Assembly: GCF_040289685.1 (NCBI RefSeq)
Contig: NZ_PSLQ01000010.1
Span: 1-64,000 of the forward strand
Reading direction: 5' to 3'
Origin: Pyrinomonas sp040289685
GTDB taxonomy: Bacteria; Acidobacteriota; Blastocatellia; Pyrinomonadales; Pyrinomonadaceae
Length of the DNA stretch: 64,000 nucleotides
Shown: in pieces, positions 9,384 through 17,630 of the stretch
Layout: each line of letters opens with the position of its first letter
Position numbering within the stretch: position 1 is the stretch's first letter
The notes under the pieces: model-generated
Told to the model about the DNA's origin: nothing
The model's input: only the letters and a program-made list of their open reading frames with translations
The model's database searches: none
Program-made: the position numbers and the translations under genes

Positions 9384-9479
9384 GAAAGGGGGTGACTGGC
9401 AGAACGGCTCACCGCACGCCGGAGACGGCAACTCCCTCAAGCATAAGGAAACATGATGCTATGGATAAGATCTTACAGT

Positions 9480-9508
9480 TTGAGTTATGGGAGGCCGACC
9501 TATAAAAT
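9480..9508 (+). promoter_or_regulatory. Sigma-70-type promoter for receptor 3
   Basis: TTGAGT (9480-9485), 17-nt spacer, TAAAAT (9503-9508). A transcript starting near 9515 fits the ATG at 9561 and excludes the longer reading frame that begins at 9453, because that start would lie upstream of the promoter. Confidence 0.6.
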
Positions 9509-9560
9509 GGCGACGATTCAAGGTCACTCATCCAATCGAGAAGCGAGCTGGAAAAGAGAG

Positions 9561-12500
9561 ATGCACAGGAAAATCGTCACCGGGCTTACCTCTTCGGTCC
9601 TCGCAACGCTCATCTTATTCGCCTCCACCGTTCGAGCACAGACCGTCAGCGGGACGTTGCAAGGCACGGTCGCTGATACGAACGGTGCGGCGATCGCCGG
9701 GGCGAGCGTCAGTATCCGCAACGTCGAAACCGGACAGGAGCGCAACGTGATGACCAACGCGGAAGGCTTCTACGCGGCGCCCTACTTGCCGCTCGGACGT
9801 TACACCGTGACCGCTTCGCGTCAAGGCTTTGGGACGGTCGTGCGTGAAAACGTCGAAGTCACGCTCAACCAAACGGTGATCGTCGATTTCACGCTCAACC
9901 CGACCCTCACGGGTGAAGTGACGGTGACGGAAGAGCCGCCGCCGATCAACACGACCAACGCTGAGATCAAACAATCGCTCACTGCTGAAGAGGTGTTGGA
10001 TAAACCGACCTTCAATCAAGGTTACAACGGGTTCCTCTCATTGGCTGAAACTTTTACGGGCTTTCAAGAGAATCCGACTAGCGGTCAAAACAACCCGACC
10101 CTCTCTTCAGGATCTTCGATCAATTTCAACGGCACGGGGACGCGCGGCGCGACCTTTCAGATCAACGGCGTCAACAACGATGATTCATCGGAAAATCAGA
10201 ATCGACAAGGCGTGTCGCTTTCGACGATCAAAGAGTTTCAGGTGATCACCAATAACTTCAGCGCCGAATTCGGGCGCGGCTACGGCGCCGTGGTCCTCGT
10301 GCAAACGAAGTCGGGGACGAACCGCGTGAACGGCGACCTATATCTTTATCACAACGACAGCGCGCTCAACGCGACTTTGAACATCTTCTCTCCCGGCGCG
10401 AAAAAGCCGGTCAATCGGCGCAACCAGTACGGGTTCACGCTCGGTTTCCCGTTCATCAAGAACAGGCTCTTCGGCTTCGTCAGTTTCGACGAAGTGCGCA
10501 ACAGCGGCGCCGGTTCCTATACGCGCGATCTTCTGTTGCCGCAGGAGCGGGATGGGAGTTTGTTTTTCAAAGTCACGCCGGCCAACGACACACCATCGAA
10601 CCGCGCCTTCATCCAATCGGTGATCGCGCGCTTTCCGGCCAATCTTGCGCCCAACGATCCGCGCAGTCCGCGCACCTTCACCGGACAGGTTGGTTTCGAC
10701 CGACCGCTCAAGGACTACTCGGGGCGTTTGGACTGGGTGCCGAACGAATCGAACACCGTCACGGTGCGCTATCAATACACGCGCCAAATCTTCGATAACG
10801 AAGATATCATTATCGGAGAGGCGACGAAACAGAACAACAAGCAGCAGAACGCGGGGTTGACTTGGACGCACGTCTTCACGCCACAGACGGTCGGTGAATT
10901 CCGTTACGGTCTGGGGTTGCGCACCACGCTCGTCGGCATCAAAGCTGGCAATGACACGCCGATCATCCGTTTCAGCGGCAGTCCCGTTGCCGGAAGCATC
11001 ATCGGCAACGCGGGAGCTTTCCCGATCAATCGCTGGCAAACCGATAATCAGTTCGTCTATAACCTTTCGACCGTCTTCGGCAGCAATCACTTCTTCAAGG
11101 CTGGCACAGACATCAGGCGCCAGAACTTGGATGACGTCGCGGATAACTTCTCGCGCGGCTTTTACACGTTCGGCCGCAATTGCGGTGGTACGGATTACGG
11201 TTCAGCTTACATCGCCTTCTTGAACGGTTGCGTGACGACCTTTCAGAAGGGTTACGGGCCGTTCTTTCTCGAAAACAGGATCAACGAATCTAACTTCTAT
11301 GCCGAAGATAACTGGAAGGTACGTCCGAACTTAACATTCAACCTCGGCATCCGCTACGAGTACGTCTCGGCCCCGCGCGAACGGGAGAAGCGTATCGATT
11401 ATGGCTTCAGTGACGACAAAGACAACATTGAGCCGCGGATCGGCTTTGCGTGGAGTCCCGATTTCGAAAAGGGGTTCTGGGCGAAGCTGTTCGGTGGACC
11501 GGGGCGCTCCTCTTTTCGCGGCGGCTACGGGATCTTCCACGGGCGCCTCTTTCAATCGATCTTTTCGCAATCGGGCGCGACCGTGCGTTTCAATCCGCCC
11601 AATGCTATCTTCTTGAGCTTTAGCAACAGCAACAATTTGGCTGATCCGACCAACGGGTTCGTCTTTGTCCCAGGTCCGCAGACCGTCCGCCACGCCGAAG
11701 CGCACATCAATCCGAATCTCGGCATGCCTTACACGCAGCAATGGAACCTGACCTTCGAGCGGCAGCTTCGGTGGAAATCGGCGCTCCGTTTAAGCTATAC
11801 GGGCAATCGCGGCATTGGGCTTTTGCGTTACGCGCTCGAAAACCTCCCGCTTGCGGGCGATGTCGTCGTCGTTGATCATCCGAACAACGCGCCTTCGGCG
11901 CTCTACAACTTGAGCAGTCTTCCAGCGAACGATCCGCGTCGCGTCGATGTGCGCGGGCGGACTCTGCGTTTGGCCGCCGATCCACAATGTGCGGGCACCG
12001 GATTGACGGGAATCCCAACCACTGCACAGTGCCCGAACCCGGTTCCCATCGGTCCGTTTGAGTACAGCGTGCGCTTGCCGCGTTTGAACGAACGGCGTCC
12101 CGATCCGCGCTTTACGACCAACACATTGGTGAGCAATGGTTCGTGGAGTTACTACAACGGCTTGCAAATCGAATGGAATAAACGGCTGAGTCAAGGGGCA
12201 TCGTTCCAGATGGCTTACACGTGGAGCAAGGCGATAGATACGACTTCGGAAGCGACCTTTCTTGGCCCCGGCGATTCGAACATCTTGGGGCCCGATCCGC
12301 GCGCGTCGCGCGGATTATCGCGGTTCGATACGCGCCATCGCTTCACTCTCTTCGGCACCTATCGGTTGCCGTTCTTCCGCGAACAGCGCGGTCTTCTCGG
12401 ACGAGCGCTGGGCGGTTGGGTCATCTCCACAGTGGTGAAGTTGGTTCGCGGCACTCCGTTTACCGTCAGCAGCAGTGCTGGGTTCGGAGATTTAAACTTC

Positions 12501-12887
12501 GACGGCTTTAATGAGACCCGCCCGGCCCTTGTTGATCCGTCGGTCCTTTATCGGCGCATCAACGACCCGGCGAATTCGCAAGCCTTGCTTCCACGCGAGT
12601 CTTTTCGCGCTCCGACCGTGCGCGATTACGGTTGCTGCATTCTCGGTCGCAATACGTTCTTTGCCGATGGCGTGAAAAACTTCGACATCGGCATCTATAA
12701 GACTTTCAAGCTGCCTTTCGAGAACCATCGTCTGATCTTTCGCGCCGATATGTTCAATGCGTTCAATCACGTGCAATACGGCTTTCCGATCGAAGATCTG
12801 GCTAGTTCGACCTTCGGTCGCATCGTCAGAGTGGCGACGCAATACAGCCCGCGCGTCGTGCAATTCTCCCTGCGCTACCAGTTTTGA
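9561..12887 (+). CDS. Oar-like TonB-dependent receptor 3
   Basis: From the chosen ATG the protein is 1108 residues. A signal peptide (MHRKIVTGLTSSVL..., cleavage near TVRA/QT) starts exactly here, while 36 extra codons upstream would bury it and would overlap the promoter at 9480-9508. A carboxypeptidase-regulatory-like domain (GTVADTNGAAIAGASVSI), a plug region with FQINGVNND and VQTKSGTNRVNG, and a long barrel ending in YQF follow. It is the most divergent of the three receptors: the PRFGEGGP motif is absent, so a different ligand is likely. It has its own promoter and terminator and is therefore a separate transcription unit. Confidence 0.92.
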   Translation: MHRKIVTGLTSSVLATLILFASTVRAQTVSGTLQGTVADTNGAAIAGASVSIRNVETGQERNVMTNAEGFYAAPYLPLGRYTVTASRQGFGTVVRENVEVTLNQTVIVDFTLNPTLTGEVTVTEEPPPINTTNAEIKQSLTAEEVLDKPTFNQGYNGFLSLAETFTGFQENPTSGQNNPTLSSGSSINFNGTGTRGATFQINGVNNDDSSENQNRQGVSLSTIKEFQVITNNFSAEFGRGYGAVVLVQTKSGTNRVNGDLYLYHNDSALNATLNIFSPGAKKPVNRRNQYGFTLGFPFIKNRLFGFVSFDEVRNSGAGSYTRDLLLPQERDGSLFFKVTPANDTPSNRAFIQSVIARFPANLAPNDPRSPRTFTGQVGFDRPLKDYSGRLDWVPNESNTVTVRYQYTRQIFDNEDIIIGEATKQNNKQQNAGLTWTHVFTPQTVGEFRYGLGLRTTLVGIKAGNDTPIIRFSGSPVAGSIIGNAGAFPINRWQTDNQFVYNLSTVFGSNHFFKAGTDIRRQNLDDVADNFSRGFYTFGRNCGGTDYGSAYIAFLNGCVTTFQKGYGPFFLENRINESNFYAEDNWKVRPNLTFNLGIRYEYVSAPREREKRIDYGFSDDKDNIEPRIGFAWSPDFEKGFWAKLFGGPGRSSFRGGYGIFHGRLFQSIFSQSGATVRFNPPNAIFLSFSNSNNLADPTNGFVFVPGPQTVRHAEAHINPNLGMPYTQQWNLTFERQLRWKSALRLSYTGNRGIGLLRYALENLPLAGDVVVVDHPNNAPSALYNLSSLPANDPRRVDVRGRTLRLAADPQCAGTGLTGIPTTAQCPNPVPIGPFEYSVRLPRLNERRPDPRFTTNTLVSNGSWSYYNGLQIEWNKRLSQGASFQMAYTWSKAIDTTSEATFLGPGDSNILGPDPRASRGLSRFDTRHRFTLFGTYRLPFFREQRGLLGRALGGWVISTVVKLVRGTPFTVSSSAGFGDLNFDGFNETRPALVDPSVLYRRINDPANSQALLPRESFRAPTVRDYGCCILGRNTFFADGVKNFDIGIYKTFKLPFENHRLIFRADMFNAFNHVQYGFPIEDLASSTFGRIVRVATQYSPRVVQFSLRYQF

Positions 12888-12908
12888 ACGCAGTCGGCAT
12901 GATCTTGC

Positions 12909-12938
12909 GGGGCGGGAGTTTTGCCTTCCGCCCCCTTT
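12909..12938 (+). terminator. Intrinsic terminator after receptor 3
   Basis: A 10-bp stem GGGGCGGGAG / CTTCCGCCCC (one G-U pair) with loop TTTTGC, starting 21 nt after the stop and followed by CTTTG. The stem is strong and the U-tract short. Confidence 0.65.
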
Positions 12939-13369
12939 GAAACTTCACCGATTGCGTTTTCTGCTTGTGTTATCATCGATGCGAGGTATTTAACGGCGGC
13001 GATCAATCAGCGAAGAAGACGTGATCGTCAAATCGGCGGAAAGCGGGTCACAACCGGAACGTGAAGGTGCCGCTTTATGTGCGGACTCGCATTCGGAAAG
13101 CCTGGCTTGTAGATCTGGCGCGCGAGAACTGTATGCCGAGTCAGCAGGTGAGTCATAATCAAGCGCGTGAAGTTATGGGACGTGGCGATTCAATTAGCTC
13201 GCGCGCTATCCGTTGCTCGAATACTTAGAGTCTCATAGTGTGTAAACGCGGCGATTCGATTAGCTCGCGCGTCATCCCGGACCTTGCGTTAGGGATCAAC
13301 GTCATTCGGGGATGACCGCTGTGGACCCGTATTAAGCGCTGTGAGGAGGTCAAAGTTCGAATTCACGTC
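12939..13369. other. Long spacer between receptor 3 and nagA
   Basis: No supported gene. It contains the 28-nt repeat pair listed separately (13184-13277) and an 8-bp inverted repeat GTCATCCC (13271-13278) / GGGATGAC (13309-13316) about 55 bp before nagA, which may be an operator. A GAGGAGG at 13343-13349 is unusually far (20 nt) from the annotated nagA ATG. Confidence 0.5.
13184..13277. repeat. Pair of imperfect 28-nt direct repeats, 38-nt spacing
   Basis: GGCGATTCAATTAGCTCGCG (13184 onward, extending to 13211) recurs at 13250-13277 as GGCGATTCGATTAGCTCGCG plus 8 further bases, about 25 of 28 positions identical. Repeat plus spacer is 66 bp. No third copy is seen and no cas genes are near. 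Confidence 0.6.
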
Positions 13370-14566
13370 ATGACTGACAACGTGAGCGAAACACTGCTGT
13401 TGCGTCGCGTGCGTCTCGTCCTGCCGGATAGGGTTGTCGAAGGAGCTAGCGTGTTGGTCGAGAATGGGCGTGTCGCGCGCGTTTTCGAATGGGATCAAAG
13501 CGCGCGCGCCGATAGGGCGCTCGATCTCGATGGCCTCGCCCTTCTTCCCGGGTTCATCGACGTGCACATTCACGGCGCAATGGGAGTAGATGCGACGGAA
13601 GGGGAGGTCGAAGGTCTCCGTCGTGTTGCGCGCTTTCTGGTTGAACACGGCGTAACAGCTTGGCTTCCGACGCTTGTGCCTGCGCCGGACGAAGATTACC
13701 GTCGCGCGGTCGAGGCGATCGAAAAGCTCATGGCAGAGCAGGACGAGCGCGCGGCAAAAGGTGATCTGGCGGCGCGTGCGCTTGGCGTGCATTACGAGGG
13801 ACCGTTCGTCAATGCCGCTCAATGCGGCGCGTTGCGGACACGATACTTCCGCACATACACGACGCGATCCGATCTCGACGTGCTTCCAACGATCCGCAGG
13901 CCGGGCGCGGTTCACATGACGACGCTCGCACCGGAGATCGAGGGCGGCATCGAATTGGTGCGCGAGTTTCGTCGTCGCCGTTGGGTGATCGCCATCGGCC
14001 ACACGCGTGCCGATGTCCGAACGCTCGACGAAGCGTGCGAAGCGGGCGCGCATCACATGACCCATTTCATGAACGCGATGGCGCCGCTACATCATCGTGC
14101 ACCCGGCCCCATCGGATGGGGTTTGCTGCGCGACGATGTTTCGTGTGACGTGATCGCCGACGGCGTTCATCTGGATCCGCTGACGCTCCGTCTGATTTTG
14201 AAATGCAAAACGGCGGAACGATTAGCGCTCATCAGCGATGCGGTTGCGCCCACCGGGCTCGGCGATGGCGATTATCGTCTGTGGGGCGAGACGATCACGG
14301 TGCAAGATGGGCGCACGCGCAACGAGCGCGGCAGCATCGCTGGATCGGTGATCTCGATGAGCGATGCTGTGCGCATGATGCTCTCTTTGGGGACGCCGCT
14401 AACAGAGGTCGCGCGCATGGCAGCCACTAATCCCGCTCGGTTGCTCGGCGTCGAAGCTTTGTGCGGCACGATCGAACAAGGGAAACGGGCTGACTTGGTG
14501 GCGCTCGACGAAGATGGCAGAGTGAAGCTAACGATTGTTGGCGGAAAGATCGTCTGGCGCAGGTGA
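13370..14566 (+). CDS. nagA: N-acetylglucosamine-6-phosphate deacetylase
   Basis: A 398-residue cytoplasmic amidohydrolase that removes acetate from GlcNAc-6-P to give glucosamine-6-P, a step of amino-sugar and murein recycling. Visible features: the metal site DVHIHG (His66, His68), GVHYEGPF with the metal-binding Glu (about residue 143), a later His in IGHTRAD, GAHHMTHFMNAMAPLHHR (substrate-binding loop), and the catalytic Asp in LISDAVAPTG. Length and order match NagA. No nagB or sugar transporter is adjacent, so it stands alone on its strand. The inverted repeat just upstream could be a regulator site, which is inference. The start is uncertain by a few codons because the good ribosome site is 20 nt away. 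Confidence 0.9.
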   Translation: MTDNVSETLLLRRVRLVLPDRVVEGASVLVENGRVARVFEWDQSARADRALDLDGLALLPGFIDVHIHGAMGVDATEGEVEGLRRVARFLVEHGVTAWLPTLVPAPDEDYRRAVEAIEKLMAEQDERAAKGDLAARALGVHYEGPFVNAAQCGALRTRYFRTYTTRSDLDVLPTIRRPGAVHMTTLAPEIEGGIELVREFRRRRWVIAIGHTRADVRTLDEACEAGAHHMTHFMNAMAPLHHRAPGPIGWGLLRDDVSCDVIADGVHLDPLTLRLILKCKTAERLALISDAVAPTGLGDGDYRLWGETITVQDGRTRNERGSIAGSVISMSDAVRMMLSLGTPLTEVARMAATNPARLLGVEALCGTIEQGKRADLVALDEDGRVKLTIVGGKIVWRR

Positions 14567-14781
14567 CGATCAGACTCGTCCTGCGTGCACTCTTTGCGCT
14601 TGAGCGCAAGATCGCTGCCTCGCGATCTTCCCGCGACCGACGTGCCGTCTGGCGATGAGCTGAAAAACGGTCTTTACTCGTGATCTCTTTCGCTTGTGCA
14701 TGCCTATCTTCTCACTTCCGAAGAACCGACCGAGCGCAAGCGAAAGATCCTTCGCTCATGTCGGGCGATTTGATGAGACGA

Positions 14782-14822
14782 CGAAGCCTTCTCGACCATG
14801 TAGATGGGCCGAGAAGGTTTCG
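14782..14822. terminator. Long hairpin between nagA and FKBP gene
   Basis: CGAAGCCTTCTCG pairs with CGAGAAGGTTTCG (13 bp including one G-U) around a 15-nt loop. It sits between two convergent genes and could terminate either, although there is no U-tract on either side. The rest of 14567-14781 holds smaller hairpins (e.g. AAGATCGC/GCGATCTT at 14608-14629) and no gene. Confidence 0.45.
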
Positions 14823-14847
14823 TCCGGGATGAGGTTTTGGAACAGCT

Positions 14848-15288
14848 TTATGCGGAGCGCTTCACTTCTACGAGTTCCACATCGAAAATAAGCTTCTGCC
14901 CGGCGAGTGGATGGTTGGCATCGAGCGTAATGTAACTTTCCGTGACGTCCGTGACGGCGACCGGGATTTGGCTGCCGTCGGGAAGTTGCAGCACGAGGTT
15001 CATGCCGACCTCCGGCTCCGTCTCAAGGTTGATCCCTTGACGCGGGATGGTTTGCACTAGCGCTTCGACCCGTTCGCCGTAAGCCTCTTCGGCTGGGATC
15101 TCGATGGTGCGCGTCTCGCCGACCTGCATTCCTCGCACGCCTTCGTCGAATCCGGCGATCACTTGACCAGCCCCCAACTCGAATTCAAGCGGCTCGCCGC
15201 CCTCGGAAGAATCGAAGATCTCGCCGCTCTCCAGCCGCCCCGTGTAGTGGACGCGAACGGTATCACCATTTTTCGCTTGTTCTGGCAT
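14848..15288 (-). CDS. FKBP-type (SlyD-like) peptidyl-prolyl isomerase
   Basis: A 146-residue protein catalysing cis-trans isomerisation of prolyl bonds. The FKBP fold opens with GDTVRVHYTGRLESGEIFDSS, followed by PLEFELGAGQVIAGFDEGV, then an inserted IF-type chaperone domain (AYGERVEALVQTIPRQ...) as in SlyD, and closes with the SlyD-like ITLDANHPLAGQKLIFDVEL. It lacks the histidine-rich metal-binding tail of E. coli SlyD. I start at MPEQAKNG; a start four codons upstream (15300) is possible. No signal peptide is present, so the protein is cytoplasmic. It is divergently oriented to the VWFA gene. Confidence 0.9.
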   Translation of the reverse strand: MPEQAKNGDTVRVHYTGRLESGEIFDSSEGGEPLEFELGAGQVIAGFDEGVRGMQVGETRTIEIPAEEAYGERVEALVQTIPRQGINLETEPEVGMNLVLQLPDGSQIPVAVTDVTESYITLDANHPLAGQKLIFDVELVEVKRSA

Positions 15289-15382
15289 AATCTCTCCCAA
15301 CTATGTTTAATTTGGCGAAGCATGGCACATTTGGCGGAAAAAAGCTAGTCCGTCGCAAAAGATTTCGGCTTCGGAGCAGAAG

Positions 15383-17557
15383 ATGAGCGGACGTTTTCTC
15401 ATCCTGATCACGGTTCTATGTGCTGTGTTGCTGTCGGCTTCAGGACAGCAACCCGCTCCTTCAGCAAGCGGTCAAGCGACGCAGATGCCCGCGGAAGAAG
15501 ATGCGGTGGTTCGGGTCACGACGAACTTGGTGCAGGTTGATGCGGTCGTCACCGATAAGAATGGGCAACCGGTGACGGATCTCACAGCGGAAGATTTCGA
15601 GTTGCTCGAAGATGGCCGACCGCAAAAGATCACCAACTTCGCCTACATCGATTTCGGTTCGCGCGCCACCGACCCAACGCCGATGCGGCGCGAGGCGAAC
15701 CCGGTGATCCCAATGCCGCCGCGACGAGTGGAACCGGGACGCGCACGGCGCATCATCGCGGTGGTGGTCGATGATCTCAGCTTGTCGTTCGAGAGCACGG
15801 CCTTTGTGCGCGATGGTTTGAGAAAGTTCGTGCGCGATGCGGTCGGCCCGGAAGATCTCGTCGCCATCGTCCGCACCAGCGCCGGCGTCGGCGCGCTTCA
15901 GCAGTTTACGACTGACAAAAGGCAGCTCTATGCGGCCATTGAGCGCATACGCTGGTATCCGCTCGGAAGAGGCGGCATCAGCGCCTTCGCGCCCATTCGT
16001 CGCGACCTCTTGAGAAACGGACCGAACAATCCATCCGACGATGCGAGGAGCGCGCAAACGAATGGGGCGGCGACGGAGAGCAGTCTTGCTCGTCCGAGCA
16101 GCGAACAAGCACTTGACGAGTTTCGCGAAGAGATCTTCACTGTCGGCACGCTCGGCGCGTTGAATTTCGTCATTCGGGGGCTGCGCGAATTGCCAGGGCG
16201 AAAAGCGGTGGTGCTCGTCTCCGATGGCGTACCGATTTTCAACCGCTCGGGCGAGAGCACGCGCGTGCTCGACGCTTTGCGCCGATTGATCGATCTCGCC
16301 AACCGCGCATCGGTCGTCATCTACACGGTTGATGCGCGCGGCCTGCCGACGCTCGGTCTGACGGCAGCGGATGAGGTGGGCGGGATGGGGCCAGAGGAGA
16401 TCGAACGGAGTTTGAGCGATCGTCGCCTCTCATACTTTGAGTCGCAGAACGGATTGAACTACTTGGCGCAACAAACGGGCGGCCTCTTCATCCGCAACAC
16501 GAACGACATCGCCAAGGGGATTCACCGCGTGCTGGAAGATCAGCGCGGTTACTACCTGCTCGGTTACCGCCCCGACGAATCAACCTTCGACCAAGCAGGG
16601 CGGCGCCGCTACCATCGAATCGTCGTCAAGGTGCGACGGACTGGATTGCGAGTTCGGTCGCGCACGGGCTTCTACGGCGTCACCGATGAAGAGGCGCGCC
16701 CCGTGCGCCGCACGCGCAGCGAACAGTTGATGGCTGCGCTCACTTCTCCCTTCGCTTCCGGAGGGGTTGATCTACGTTTGACTTCGATCTTCCTCGCCGA
16801 TCCGAAGTTCGGTCCCGTGATGCGGTCGCTGCTGCTGATCAACGGGGGCGAATTGACGTGGAAGCTGGAAGCCGATGGCTGGTCCAAGTCCGTGATGGAC
16901 ATATGGGCAATCACGTTCGATGCTGATGGCAAGCCCGTCAGCGAGACGAACCGGACCTACACCATGCGCGCGCGCGGTGAGCTGCTCGAAACATTGAGAA
17001 AGAACGGTTTGATCTACACGATGAACGTCCCTGTCAAGAAGCCGGGCGCATATCAACTGCGCGTCGCCGTGCGCGATGCGGCCTCCGAACGGATCGGCTC
17101 AGCCAATCGTTTCATCGAGGTCCCCGACCTGAAGCAGAGGCGTCTGGCGCTCTCAGGCATCATTCTCGCCGGGAGTCTGCCGAAAGAAGGCGAGCAAAAG
17201 AGCGAGGGCGAAGCTACGGTGGCCACCATCGGACCAGCCGTGCGACGTTTTCCCCCCGGCGCACTGGTGGACTACGGTTTCATCATCTACAATCCGAAGC
17301 TTGACGGGAAGACCGGACGCCCGCAACTGCGGACACAAGTGCGTCTGTATCGCGATGGACAGCCCCTGTTCGTCGGCAAGCTTAACGACTTCGAACTAGG
17401 CCCGAACACCAACATGCGGGCGTTGCAAGCCGCAGGCCGACTTCGATTGAGCAAGGAGATTGCGCCGGGCGAATACGTTTTGCAGATCATCGTCACCGAT
17501 CTGCTCGACAAGCAGCGCATCGCCACACAGTGGACCGATTTCGAGATCGTCAAATAG
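15383..17557 (+). CDS. Secreted VWFA-domain protein (acidobacterial type)
   Basis: A 724-residue protein with an N-terminal signal peptide (about residues 1-22, LLSASGQQP). Residues about 45-90 (VRVTTNLVQVDAVVTDKNGQ ... DFELLEDGRPQKI) form the short beta domain typical of acidobacterial VWFA-related proteins. The von Willebrand A domain follows, with a MIDAS-like DLSLS at 131-135 (D-x-S-x-S) and a long helical insert (about 205-260) before VVLVSDGVPIF. The C-terminal 300 residues look like beta-rich extracellular modules. The family is common in acidobacteria; its ligand is unknown and binding to peptides or surface polymers through a divalent metal is only inference. It ends 73 bp before selB, possibly in one transcript. 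Confidence 0.85.
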   Translation: MSGRFLILITVLCAVLLSASGQQPAPSASGQATQMPAEEDAVVRVTTNLVQVDAVVTDKNGQPVTDLTAEDFELLEDGRPQKITNFAYIDFGSRATDPTPMRREANPVIPMPPRRVEPGRARRIIAVVVDDLSLSFESTAFVRDGLRKFVRDAVGPEDLVAIVRTSAGVGALQQFTTDKRQLYAAIERIRWYPLGRGGISAFAPIRRDLLRNGPNNPSDDARSAQTNGAATESSLARPSSEQALDEFREEIFTVGTLGALNFVIRGLRELPGRKAVVLVSDGVPIFNRSGESTRVLDALRRLIDLANRASVVIYTVDARGLPTLGLTAADEVGGMGPEEIERSLSDRRLSYFESQNGLNYLAQQTGGLFIRNTNDIAKGIHRVLEDQRGYYLLGYRPDESTFDQAGRRRYHRIVVKVRRTGLRVRSRTGFYGVTDEEARPVRRTRSEQLMAALTSPFASGGVDLRLTSIFLADPKFGPVMRSLLLINGGELTWKLEADGWSKSVMDIWAITFDADGKPVSETNRTYTMRARGELLETLRKNGLIYTMNVPVKKPGAYQLRVAVRDAASERIGSANRFIEVPDLKQRRLALSGIILAGSLPKEGEQKSEGEATVATIGPAVRRFPPGALVDYGFIIYNPKLDGKTGRPQLRTQVRLYRDGQPLFVGKLNDFELGPNTNMRALQAAGRLRLSKEIAPGEYVLQIIVTDLLDKQRIATQWTDFEIVK

Positions 17558-17630
17558 ATTGCGGTGTTAGCGCTTCGTTGAAAGCATGTGCCCCCTGTTC
17601 AGAAACGGCGAGGTGGTGGAAGGAGACCCA

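Noticed and set aside
9384..9479. Riboswitch (c-di-GMP type) in the spacer before receptor 3
   Set aside because: Some G-rich and GCACGCCGGAG-like strings recall GEMM, but the conserved core is absent, and the segment lies upstream of the predicted promoter.
13184..13277. CRISPR array
   Set aside because: Only two imperfect repeats and no cas genes; kept as a repeat and as a finding, not as an array.
14694..14891. 65-codon plus-strand frame
   Set aside because: Overlaps the FKBP 3' end antisense and covers the long hairpin; no ribosome site.
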